Assembly (NCBI GenBank): GCA_017475805.1
Contig: JAFVEW010000295.1
Span: 1-14,547, forward strand
Direction of reading: 5' to 3'
DNA: 14,547 nucleotides
Source of the DNA: Synergistaceae bacterium
Lineage (GTDB): Bacteria > Synergistota > Synergistia > Synergistales > Aminobacteriaceae
Shown one piece after another: positions 1-5,831 of this stretch (position 1 is its first letter; every line of letters begins with the position of its first letter). A program made the position numbers and the translations under genes. Under the pieces are notes generated by a model that saw only the letters and a list, made by a program, of their open reading frames with translations, was not told the DNA's origin and did no database searches.

Positions 1-1
1 A

Positions 2-115
2 TTAAGAGGCGACAGGCAGGGACAATATTCAATCAGAATAAACGACAAATATCGAATTTGCTTCAGTACTTGTGGACTTGGATTTTTCGATGTTGAAATT
101 GTTGATTATCATTAA
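2..115 (+). CDS. higB: HigB-family toxin, C-terminal fragment (cut by window edge)
   Basis: The reading frame is open from base 2 to the TAA at 113-115 and gives 37 residues ending in VEIVDYH. The stretch DRQGQYSIRINDKYRICF is the signature C-terminal part of RelE-superfamily HigB toxins, which cut mRNA at the ribosome. The family usually has about 90-95 residues, so roughly the last 40% is present and the start lies to the left of the window. The adjoining downstream gene, 19 bases away, is a HigA antitoxin; the toxin-first order is the usual higBA arrangement and supports the call. The match is motif recognition by eye. No defect is visible in the part that can be read. Confidence 0.78.
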   Translation, partial: LRGDRQGQYSIRINDKYRICFSTCGLGFFDVEIVDYH

Positions 116-134
116 CTTTAGAAAGGTGCTATAG

Positions 135-422
135 ATGGTAGAAAAAGATTTTATTCCATTGCCTCAAGTTAGCGAATTTTTGCTTGAAGATTTTATGGTG
201 CCCATGAATTTAAGCGTTCATGACGTATCAGAAGGCGCAAACATTCCGATTTACGAAATGCAAGCAATTTTGAACGACGAGATCGAAATTACTCCCGACT
301 TGTCAGAAAAATTAGCGGCGTTTTTCGGAGTTTCTGACATGTTATTTTATAAAATTCAGAATGACATAAAATCCCGTGAAGCCGCTGCTCACTACGTAGT
401 ACCAGAATCTGTTTTAGCATAG
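135..422 (+). CDS. higA: HigA-family antitoxin (XRE-type helix-turn-helix)
   Basis: This 95-residue protein has the layout of HigA antitoxins. An N-terminal segment (residues 1-25) is followed by a five-helix HTH at about 26-75, with the family's ILNDEIEITPDLSEKL segment (ILNGKRxIT-like in relatives) and AAFFGVSDMLFYKIQNDI (FFGTSPEFWLNLQ-like). HigA binds and neutralises HigB and represses the operon promoter. The start at 135 follows a GAAAGGTG ribosome binding site at 121-128 and lies 19 bases after the toxin stop. The next gene starts 30 bases later with its own ribosome binding site, so some read-through into it is possible. The promoter lies outside the window. Confidence 0.87.
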   Translation: MVEKDFIPLPQVSEFLLEDFMVPMNLSVHDVSEGANIPIYEMQAILNDEIEITPDLSEKLAAFFGVSDMLFYKIQNDIKSREAAAHYVVPESVLA

Positions 423-452
423 AAATAAAAAAGAAAGTGAGGAAATTAAAAA

Positions 453-1736
453 ATGCAAAATCCGTTATCAAAAATTAAATCCGGCGTTCCGTCTTATTGC
501 ACGGCGAACGAAATAGTAATTGAGGCTCTTTTTGAACAAGCTGCGAAATTAAACACAGAAATTTTAATTGAAGGCACAGCTAATCAAATTAATCAGTTTG
601 GCGGCTACACAGGAATGACGCCCGAAGATTTTAAGAATTATATTTTTGAAATAGCCTACCGAGTGAATTTTGATAAAAATAAAATAATTTTAGGTGCTGA
701 TCATTTCGGCCCTTTAGTCTGGGCGAACTTGAATGAAGACGAGGCCATGAAAAATTCTCTTGAGCTTGTCAGGTTAGCTGTGAAAGCAGGCTTCAAAAAA
801 ATTCATTTGGATACGAGCATGAAACTTGCTGACGACGATCCTAACGAGAGACTTTCAGATGAGGAAATTGCAGAACGCGGAGCAATTTTATTAGCCGAAT
901 GCGAAAGAACTTATCAGGAATTATTAAAGCAAAATCCCAAAGAGATTAGACCTGTCTATATAATCGGCTCTGAAGTTCCCATACCAGGCGGTACACAAGA
1001 AGAAGATGCCGGGCTTACTGTTACAAAGGTTAGCGATTTCGAGAACACTTTGAAAATTTATAAGCAAAAATTTTCTGAAAATGGAATTTTACAGCGTTGG
1101 CAGGATGTTATCGGCGTAGTTGTTCAGCCGGGCGTTGAATTTGGCGACAAAGATATTCATTTTTATAATAGAGTTGCAGCGCGTGAACTTTCTGAGGCAC
1201 TCAAAAAATATCCCGGTATAGTTTTTGAAGGACATTCAACGGACTATCAGCCTAAAGAAAAGCTCCGAGAAATGGTCGAGGACGGTGTAAAAATTCTGAA
1301 AGTCGGTCCGGCTTTGACTTTTGCGTTACGTGAAGGGCTTTTTGCTTTGAGCATGATTGAACGCGAATTAATGTTAAATGACCGTGCGAATTTTCCTGAT
1401 GTTCTTGAAAGGGTTATGAATGAAAATCCGTTGAACTGGCAAAAACATTATCATGGCTCTGAACATGAAAAATTTTTAGCGCGCAAATATAGCTATTCAG
1501 ACAGATGCAGGTATTATTTGAGCAATCCTGAAATTAAAAATTCGATCAAAAAATTATTTGCGAACATAGACGAATTAATTTCTAAAAATGAAATTTTGCC
1601 CGGACTTTTACGTCAATTTATGCCGCGTCAATATGAAAAACTCCGAGACGGTGAAATTAACTTCAAAGCTGATGAGCTCGTGAAAGATTTTGTCGTTTCA
1701 GTTGCTGAGGATTATAACTATGCAGTACACGAATAA
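453..1736 (+). CDS. kbaZ: GatZ/KbaZ-family protein (tagatose-bisphosphate aldolase non-catalytic subunit family)
   Basis: At 427 residues this is full length for the GatZ/KbaZ family. Recognisable blocks are GVPSYCTANEIVIEAL near the N-terminus, EGTANQINQFGGYTGM at about 40-55, ILGADHFGPLVW at about 78-90, KIHLDTSMKLADD at about 115-128, and EGHSTDYQPKEKLREMVEDG in the C-terminal half, a TIM-barrel-like pattern. Classical members stabilise the class II tagatose-1,6-bisphosphate aldolase GatY/KbaY. Some stand-alone members are reported to act as sugar-6-phosphate 4-epimerases. No GatY/KbaY, sugar kinase or PTS gene is visible here, so the stand-alone role is at least as likely. A GTGAGG ribosome binding site precedes the start. 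The 3' end overlaps the next gene by 17 bases. Family is firm; substrate is not determined. Confidence 0.85.
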   Translation: MQNPLSKIKSGVPSYCTANEIVIEALFEQAAKLNTEILIEGTANQINQFGGYTGMTPEDFKNYIFEIAYRVNFDKNKIILGADHFGPLVWANLNEDEAMKNSLELVRLAVKAGFKKIHLDTSMKLADDDPNERLSDEEIAERGAILLAECERTYQELLKQNPKEIRPVYIIGSEVPIPGGTQEEDAGLTVTKVSDFENTLKIYKQKFSENGILQRWQDVIGVVVQPGVEFGDKDIHFYNRVAARELSEALKKYPGIVFEGHSTDYQPKEKLREMVEDGVKILKVGPALTFALREGLFALSMIERELMLNDRANFPDVLERVMNENPLNWQKHYHGSEHEKFLARKYSYSDRCRYYLSNPEIKNSIKKLFANIDELISKNEILPGLLRQFMPRQYEKLRDGEINFKADELVKDFVVSVAEDYNYAVHE

Positions 1737-2196
1737 ATATGAGTCTCCGCTTGGAAGAATGTTGATCGCCGCCGATGAAGAAGGCTTAACGGGCTTGTGG
1801 TTCGAAGGACAAAAATATTTCGCCTTGAATCTTGAGCCCATACACTCATTAAGAAAGACGCCGATTTTGTCGCAGGCTGCCGAGTGGTTAGACATTTATT
1901 TTTCGGGGAAAAATCCGGATTTCACGCCGCCTATCCACATGATCGGCAGAAATTTTCAGAGAAGAGTCTGGACTCTTCTGCTAAAAATTCCATACGGACA
2001 GACAACGACTTATGGCAAATTAGCACAGGCTCTAGGCATAAAGACGGCTCGCCCGGTCGGCGTTGCGCTCGCTCATAACCCAATTTTAATTGTTGTTCCT
2101 TGCCATCGCGTTATAGGCGCAGACGGAAGCTTTACAGGTTACTCGGCAAGCATCTATAGAAAAGAAAAACTCTTATCTATGGAAGCGAAGAAGTAA
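1720..2196 (+). CDS. ogt: Methylated-DNA--[protein]-cysteine S-methyltransferase
   Basis: This is a suicide DNA-repair protein that moves an alkyl group from O6-alkylguanine to its own cysteine. The 158-residue form starting at 1720 is preferred over an in-frame ATG at 1690, because GCTGAGGA lies at 1704-1711 and the protein then opens directly with the N-terminal domain (MQYTNKYESPLG). The active-site motif PCHR is at residues 127-130 (Cys128), preceded by the conserved Asn120 in HNPI. The DNA-binding segment is FQRRVWTLLLKIPYGQTTTYG at about 79-99. The usual ARAVG reads ARPVG, and the loop after GY is SASIY instead of a Gly-rich turn; both are mild deviations. The start overlaps the upstream sugar-phosphate gene, implying translational coupling. 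No Ada-type regulatory domain is present. Confidence 0.93.
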   Translation: MQYTNKYESPLGRMLIAADEEGLTGLWFEGQKYFALNLEPIHSLRKTPILSQAAEWLDIYFSGKNPDFTPPIHMIGRNFQRRVWTLLLKIPYGQTTTYGKLAQALGIKTARPVGVALAHNPILIVVPCHRVIGADGSFTGYSASIYRKEKLLSMEAKK

Positions 2197-2203
2197 AAAC
2201 GCA

Positions 2204-2220
2204 ACAAAAAGAATTTTTGT
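2204..2220 (+). repeat. AT-rich inverted repeat after ogt
   Basis: ACAAAAA at 2204-2210 and TTTTTGT at 2214-2220 form a perfect 7-bp inverted repeat around GAA. It lies 8 bases after the ogt stop and just upstream of the rplU promoter -10. It may be a weak terminator or an operator, but its low GC content makes strong termination doubtful. Confidence 0.3.
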
Positions 2221-2227
2221 AAAAGTC

Positions 2228-2236
2228 TGATATAAT
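2228..2236 (+). promoter_or_regulatory. Extended -10 promoter for rplU-prp-rpmA
   Basis: TGATATAAT is an exact match to the extended -10 consensus TGnTATAAT. No convincing -35 hexamer is seen 16-18 bases upstream, which fits extended -10 promoters. Transcription would begin near 2243, giving a leader of about 85 bases before rplU. The same TGTGATATAAT-like element recurs at 13456 and 14159 in this window. Confidence 0.6.
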
Positions 2237-2242
2237 TCACCT

Positions 2243-2328
2243 CGCAATTAATTCACGCATGAGCAAGGCAGATTGAAAATTCGTGATTAAATTCACGAGC
2301 CTTTTTCAGCGTAAGGAGGAAAATTTTA
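2243..2328 (+). promoter_or_regulatory. Possible ribosomal protein L21 mRNA leader
   Basis: The leader holds a 6-bp hairpin TCGTGA/TCACGA (2281-2286 with 2293-2298). Around it, AAGGC at 2265-2269 can pair with GCCTT at 2299-2303. A second TTCACG at 2252-2257 could compete for the CGTGA strand, so two alternative folds are possible. Ribosomal operons are often autoregulated through such leaders, and an L21 leader class is known in Firmicutes; I cannot show that this one belongs to it. The rplU ribosome binding site AAGGAGG at 2313-2319 follows directly. Confidence 0.35.
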
Positions 2329-2643
2329 ATGTATGCAGTAATTGAAACAGGCGGCAAACAATACCGCGCAAGCATCGGCGATAAGTTCAGAATCGAAAAG
2401 CTCCCCGGCGAGACAAGCACCGAAATCATTTTCGATAAAATTTTAGCTGTAGGCGGCGAAGGCACTGAAACAAAATTCGGTTCGCCCTACATAAACGGCG
2501 CAAGAGTTACAGCTGAGATTATTAAACAAGCTCGTGCTGACAAGGTTCTTGTTTTCAAATACAAGAGCAAGAAAAATATTCGCAAGATGCGCGGCCATCG
2601 CCAGTATTACACAGAAGTCGTAATTAGAAATATCGAGGCTTAA
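2329..2643 (+). CDS. rplU: 50S ribosomal protein L21
   Basis: The 104-residue protein begins MYAVIETGGKQYRA, the invariant L21 opening. It carries the C-terminal KSKKNIRKMRGHRQYYTEVVI segment, whose basic Arg/Lys cluster binds 23S rRNA domain VI. Length is normal for the family. An AAGGAGG site lies 9 bases upstream. It is first in the rplU-prp-rpmA unit, the usual order in bacteria that make L27 with a cleaved N-terminus. The next start is only 7 bases after the stop, so the genes are co-transcribed. Confidence 0.98.
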   Translation: MYAVIETGGKQYRASIGDKFRIEKLPGETSTEIIFDKILAVGGEGTETKFGSPYINGARVTAEIIKQARADKVLVFKYKSKKNIRKMRGHRQYYTEVVIRNIEA

Positions 2644-2650
2644 TTAAGTC

Positions 2651-2974
2651 TTGACTGACATAACGCTTTTTTATCAGGGAAAAAAATTAATCGGAATTGA
2701 AAGCAAAGGCCATTCAGATTACGCAGAAAGCAACGATGTAATTTGCGCGGCTGTGAGCGTGTTGATGCAGTCTTTGGTGTTCGGGCTTTCAGAAATCGCG
2801 AGAGTTCCAAACCTCTTTATTAATATGGACGATTCAGTGCCTTTAATTAAAATAACGTGGCAGAAAAAACAGTTTGAAAAAGTTTCGCTACTTGTTCAGA
2901 CAGTTGCTGAGTCGCTGAAAATAATCGCCGCTGATAATTCCGATTACGTTAAAATTCACACGGAGGAAATTTAA
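2651..2974 (+). CDS. prp: Ribosomal-processing cysteine protease Prp
   Basis: Prp (formerly YsxB) removes the N-terminal extension of ribosomal protein L27. The 107-residue protein has the catalytic pair in the family signature [17 protein letters not shown]: His21 and Cys32. The frame opens with a TTG codon at 2651. No nearer ATG preserves the N-terminal beta-strand ([19 protein letters not shown]), so TTG initiation is preferred. A weak GAGG lies at 2635-2638 inside the end of rplU, and coupling to rplU translation is likely. Its substrate is encoded immediately downstream, where the matching cleavage motif is present. Confidence 0.95.
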   Translation: MTDITLFYQGKKLIGIESKGHSDYAESNDVICAAVSVLMQSLVFGLSEIARVPNLFINMDDSVPLIKITWQKKQFEKVSLLVQTVAESLKIIAADNSDYVKIHTEEI

Positions 2975-2976
2975 CA

Positions 2977-3264
2977 ATGACATTCAAATTTGATTTACAG
3001 TTTTTTGCTCACAAAAAAGGACAGGGCAGCTCCACTAACGGACGCGACAGCCAGCCGAAATATCGCGGAATTAAAGTTTTCGCAGGAGAAACAGTCAACG
3101 CCGGAAGCATTTTAGTTCGTCAGTGCGGCACGAAAGTTCATCCCGGCAAGCATGTAGGACAGGGACGCGATTTCACATTATTCGCTCTTGTTCCAGGCAA
3201 AGTGAATTATCACACAAGCCGCTCAAGAAAATTTGTTTCGGTTGAGCCTGTTGCAGCTGAATAA
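2977..3264 (+). CDS. rpmA: 50S ribosomal protein L27 with Prp-cleaved N-terminal extension
   Basis: L27 lies near the peptidyl-transferase centre, and its N-terminus reaches the tRNA ends. The 95-residue precursor begins [11 protein letters not shown] followed by [13 protein letters not shown] before His12 is the Prp recognition site, so the mature protein should start at His12 after cleavage behind Ala11. The core [33 protein letters not shown] and TLFALVPG blocks are typical. The GGAGG ribosome binding site lies inside the last codons of prp, 2 bases separate the two genes, and a strong terminator follows the stop. L27 processing is essential in studied Firmicutes; the sequence here implies the same pathway. 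Confidence 0.98.
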   Translation: MTFKFDLQFFAHKKGQGSSTNGRDSQPKYRGIKVFAGETVNAGSILVRQCGTKVHPGKHVGQGRDFTLFALVPGKVNYHTSRSRKFVSVEPVAAE

Positions 3265-3278
3265 TTTTGAGTTTAACG

Positions 3279-3305
3279 TGCCCCATTAACGGGGCAAATT
3301 TTTTT
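3279..3305 (+). terminator. Intrinsic terminator of the rplU operon
   Basis: The stem TGCCCC/GGGGCA (3279-3284 with 3291-3296) closes a 6-base loop and is followed, after two A's, by seven T's at 3299-3305. It lies 15 bases after the rpmA stop. It should separate the ribosomal operon from hicA and obgE. Confidence 0.85.
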
Positions 3306-3316
3306 ATAAAAAAGTT

Positions 3317-3574
3317 ATGAGCAAACTGGAAAAAGCAAAAGAAAGGTTAAAAAGCATTCCGAAAGATTACACGTATAATGAAGCAAGAGCATTATTATTG
3401 AGCTTGGGTTTCACGGAGCTTAATAAGGGGAAAACTTCAGGCTCTCGTGTAAAATTTTATAGAGAGTCGGACGGCGAAGTATTTTTGTTGCATAAACCTC
3501 ACCCGTCAAACGTGATGATTTATAAAAACGTTGTAGGTTTAATAAGATTTTTAACAGAAATAGGAGAATTATAA
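3317..3574 (+). CDS. hicA: HicA-family toxin (mRNA interferase, long form)
   Basis: HicA toxins have a double-stranded-RNA-binding-like fold and inactivate mRNA. This 85-residue protein belongs to the longer subgroup that opens with SKLEKAKERLKSIPKDYTY. It has the core LLLSLGF at about 27-32, the glycine-rich GKTSGSRVKFY at about 38-48 (position of KGSH in short HicA, with Arg instead of His) and LLHKPHPSN at about 57-65, supplying the likely functional histidines. There is no clear ribosome binding site. A TATAAA at 3305-3310 directly after the terminator could start a nearly leaderless message at about 3317. HicB follows after 6 bases, the usual order. Confidence 0.83.
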   Translation: MSKLEKAKERLKSIPKDYTYNEARALLLSLGFTELNKGKTSGSRVKFYRESDGEVFLLHKPHPSNVMIYKNVVGLIRFLTEIGEL

Positions 3575-3580
3575 AAAATT

Positions 3581-3826
3581 ATGGATAATCTTCTTGAATA
3601 CAAAGGATATTATGCGAAAGTAGAAATAGATTTTGAAGCTCAAGAGTTTTACGGTGAGCTTTACGGAATAACTGACTATGTAGATTTCATTAGTGATATG
3701 AAAGAAGGAATGCCGGGAATTATAAGAGAGTTTCACTCAGCTGTCGACGATTATATAGAATTTTGCGCAGAAGTAGGCAAAACGCCGGCCAAGCCCAAAT
3801 TAGAATTAGAATTGATGAGAGCGTAA
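3581..3826 (+). CDS. hicB: HicB-family antitoxin, short form without DNA-binding tail
   Basis: The 81-residue protein shows the HicB partial RNase-H-like fold: MDNLLEYKGYYAKVEIDF at the N-terminus, FYGELYGITDYVDF at about 23-36, and FHSAVDDYIEFCAEVGK at about 51-67. HicB antitoxins normally continue into a ribbon-helix-helix or HTH domain that represses the promoter, typically after a YSGxFNVRI segment. Here the protein stops after KPKLELELMRA, so the DNA-binding part is missing. It could still bind HicA but may not autoregulate. The stop is 5 bases before the obgE start, and obgE has no strong ribosome binding site of its own, suggesting translational coupling. Confidence 0.83.
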   Translation: MDNLLEYKGYYAKVEIDFEAQEFYGELYGITDYVDFISDMKEGMPGIIREFHSAVDDYIEFCAEVGKTPAKPKLELELMRA

Positions 3827-3831
3827 TTTTT

Positions 3832-5130
3832 ATGAAATTTGTAGATATTGCAGAAATTTTTGTGAAAGCAGGACGCGGCGGCAACGGTGCTTTAAGTTTC
3901 CGTCGTGAAAAGTTCGTCCCTAAAGGCGGCCCAGACGGTGCTGACGGCGGCAAAGGCGGAGATATTGTAATTGAAGCTGTCGGTGGAGTCGTAACTCTTG
4001 CGGACTTTGAATATGACAGACGTTTTCAGGCTGGCCACGCAGGGCACGGCTCAGGAGCAATGAAAACGGGAGCTAACGGCGAGGATTTGAAAATTTTTGT
4101 GCCTTGCGGAACTTTAATAAAAGATGCAGACACCGACGAAATTTTAGCTGACCTTGTCGAACCTGGACAAAATTTTATAGCTGCTCACGGCGGACGCGGC
4201 GGCAAAGGCAACGCTCATTTTGCAAATTCAGCAAGACGCGCCCCTAAATTTGCAGAGAAAGGCGACCCGGGCGAAGAAAAAAATTTAATCTTAGAATTAA
4301 AATTAATTGCTGATGTCGGCCTCGCTGGATTTCCTAACGCAGGAAAATCAAGCATTTTAGCAGCAATAAGCGGAGCTAAACCTAAAATCGCGGGCTATCC
4401 TTTTACAACTTTATCGCCGAATTTAGGAGTCTTGGCCGTCGATGATGCTAAAGTTGTCATAGCCGACTTGCCCGGGCTTATCGAAGGTGCTCACGAGGGC
4501 AAAGGACTTGGCCTGCAATTTTTAAGACACGTCGAAAGAACTCGAATTTTGCTTCACGTCATTGATTTATCGCAAGGAAATCCTGTCGAAACTTTTAACG
4601 CTTTAATTAACGAGTTTGAAGAATACGGAGCAAATTTAGCTTCTCGTCCTTGTATCGTGATCGGCAATAAAATTGATATTGAAGGAACAGAAGAAAATTC
4701 AAAATTATTACAAGCCGAAGCCGAGAAAATTTCAGCGTCTTATATGGCTGTGAGCGCGTTGACTGGCGAGAATATTCCTGAATTAATCAAAAATATCGCT
4801 GATTTAGTCCGCAAGACTCCAGTAATAAAATTAGATTATGATGCTGATGAATTAATCGAGCTTGTTCCTAAAAAAGTTTCAAAAAAATCATCACGGACTC
4901 CTGTTCAGATTATTAAACAATCCGACAGAAGTTTTAGAGTCGAACATGAAAATTTTGAAAAATCTGTTGCGAGAATTAATTTTGAACACGAAGACGCCTT
5001 GCAGAAATTTTCACGTTTATTAAAGGCTATGAGCGTTGAAGAAGCTCTCGAAGCAGCAGGAGCTAAAGAAGGCGACAAAGTGTATATAGGCGAGATCGAA
5101 TTTGATTTTGAGCCTGAAATCGTAGCGTAA
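3832..5130 (+). CDS. obgE: GTPase Obg/CgtA, ribosome assembly and stress GTPase
   Basis: Obg binds GTP and the 50S subunit and links ribosome assembly to growth state. The 432-residue form starting MKFVDIAEIFVKAG is chosen over a longer frame from 3763 that would overlap hicB; it starts exactly at the conserved Obg fold. The glycine-rich Obg domain covers about 1-157. The GTPase domain is about 158-330, with G1 GFPNAGKSS (166-174), the TT switch I residues (192-193), G3 DLPG (212-215), G4 NKID (279-282) and G5 SAL (308-310). A C-terminal OCT domain follows at about 345-425. Length is normal. Rather than adjoining rpmA directly, it sits behind the hicAB pair. Confidence 0.97.
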   Translation: MKFVDIAEIFVKAGRGGNGALSFRREKFVPKGGPDGADGGKGGDIVIEAVGGVVTLADFEYDRRFQAGHAGHGSGAMKTGANGEDLKIFVPCGTLIKDADTDEILADLVEPGQNFIAAHGGRGGKGNAHFANSARRAPKFAEKGDPGEEKNLILELKLIADVGLAGFPNAGKSSILAAISGAKPKIAGYPFTTLSPNLGVLAVDDAKVVIADLPGLIEGAHEGKGLGLQFLRHVERTRILLHVIDLSQGNPVETFNALINEFEEYGANLASRPCIVIGNKIDIEGTEENSKLLQAEAEKISASYMAVSALTGENIPELIKNIADLVRKTPVIKLDYDADELIELVPKKVSKKSSRTPVQIIKQSDRSFRVEHENFEKSVARINFEHEDALQKFSRLLKAMSVEEALEAAGAKEGDKVYIGEIEFDFEPEIVA

Positions 5131-5133
5131 TTA

Positions 5134-5165
5134 GAGTTAGGAATTAGGAGTGAGGAGTTAGGAAT
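5134..5165 (+). repeat. TTAGGA-type degenerate short repeat
   Basis: GAGTTAGGAAT occurs at 5134-5144 and again at 5155-5165, with ATTAGGAGTGAG between. A 12-base string TAGGAATTAGGA at 5138-5149 recurs exactly at 13406-13417 in another intergenic region, so this looks like a dispersed family of short tandem repeats. It lies wholly between obgE and nadD. Confidence 0.6.
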
Positions 5166-5211
5166 GGAAATACGAAATTCTAAAATTCAGGAAGAAATAT
5201 TAAAAACATGA
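5164..5211 (+). CDS. Possible 15-residue leader peptide before nadD
   Basis: A frame from ATG 5164 gives 15 residues (MEIRNSKIQEEILKT) and stops at TGA 5209-5211, overlapping the nadD ATG as ATGA. The repeat just upstream supplies a GAGGAG that could act as ribosome binding site. Such an overlap would couple nadD translation to this minicistron. It may equally be a chance frame, because nadD also has a GGAAG about 12 bases upstream of its start. Confidence 0.22.
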   Translation: MEIRNSKIQEEILKT

Positions 5212-5804
5212 AGACAGGAATAATGGGCGGAACTTTCGACCCGATTCATTACGGACATTTATTAGCAGCTGAAGAAGCTCGCATTAATTTAGGAATAGAT
5301 AGATTAATTTTCGTTCCGACGGGCGACCCTCCTTATAAAAGAGATCATAGAATTACGTCGGCCGAAGACAGATACGCCATGACTCTTTTAGCTACGGCTG
5401 GAGTGCTTGAATATTCTGTTTCAAGAATCGAAATCGACCGCAAAGAAGAAACTCACACGATTGATACTCTGCGAGAATTTATAAAATCCGGAATTAAGCC
5501 CGAAGATTTATATTTCATCACCGGACTTGACGCAATGTTGTCGATAACATCGTGGTTTGAATATGAAAAAATCCCGGAGCTTTGCACTCTCGTAACTGCA
5601 AGAAGACCGGGCTATCCTGTCAGCGGTATTGAAACACTGCCTAATTTTATAAAAGATAAGTTAAAATATATCGAGATACCACAGTTCGCAATATCAAGCA
5701 CAGAGATTCGCGAACGTTCACGCGACGGGCGCGGCATAAGGTTTTTAGTGCCGCATTTAGTCGAAATTTATATCGAGTCAAATAAACTTTATAAAATAAA
5801 ATAA
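5208..5804 (+). CDS. nadD: Nicotinate-nucleotide adenylyltransferase
   Basis: NadD joins nicotinate mononucleotide to the AMP part of ATP, giving deamido-NAD in NAD biosynthesis. The 198-residue protein has the nucleotidyltransferase signature GGTFDPIHYGHL at residues 7-18 (HxGH at 14-17), the FVPTGDPPYK substrate loop at about 35-44, and ISSTEIR at 162-168, the second ATP-binding motif. FITGLDAMLSITSW at about 103-116 matches the family's GxD...W segment. Length is normal. The obg-nadD neighbourhood is conserved in many bacteria; the next gene of this run is the LCP protein. I do not see rsfS, a frequent neighbour, in the window. Confidence 0.97.
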   Translation: MKTGIMGGTFDPIHYGHLLAAEEARINLGIDRLIFVPTGDPPYKRDHRITSAEDRYAMTLLATAGVLEYSVSRIEIDRKEETHTIDTLREFIKSGIKPEDLYFITGLDAMLSITSWFEYEKIPELCTLVTARRPGYPVSGIETLPNFIKDKLKYIEIPQFAISSTEIRERSRDGRGIRFLVPHLVEIYIESNKLYKIK

Positions 5805-5831
5805 AAAGCAGTGAGGAGATTTATAAATTAA

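Noticed and set aside
2253..2465. 70-codon minus-strand frame over the rplU leader and start
   Set aside because: Antisense to rplU and its leader, without initiation signals.
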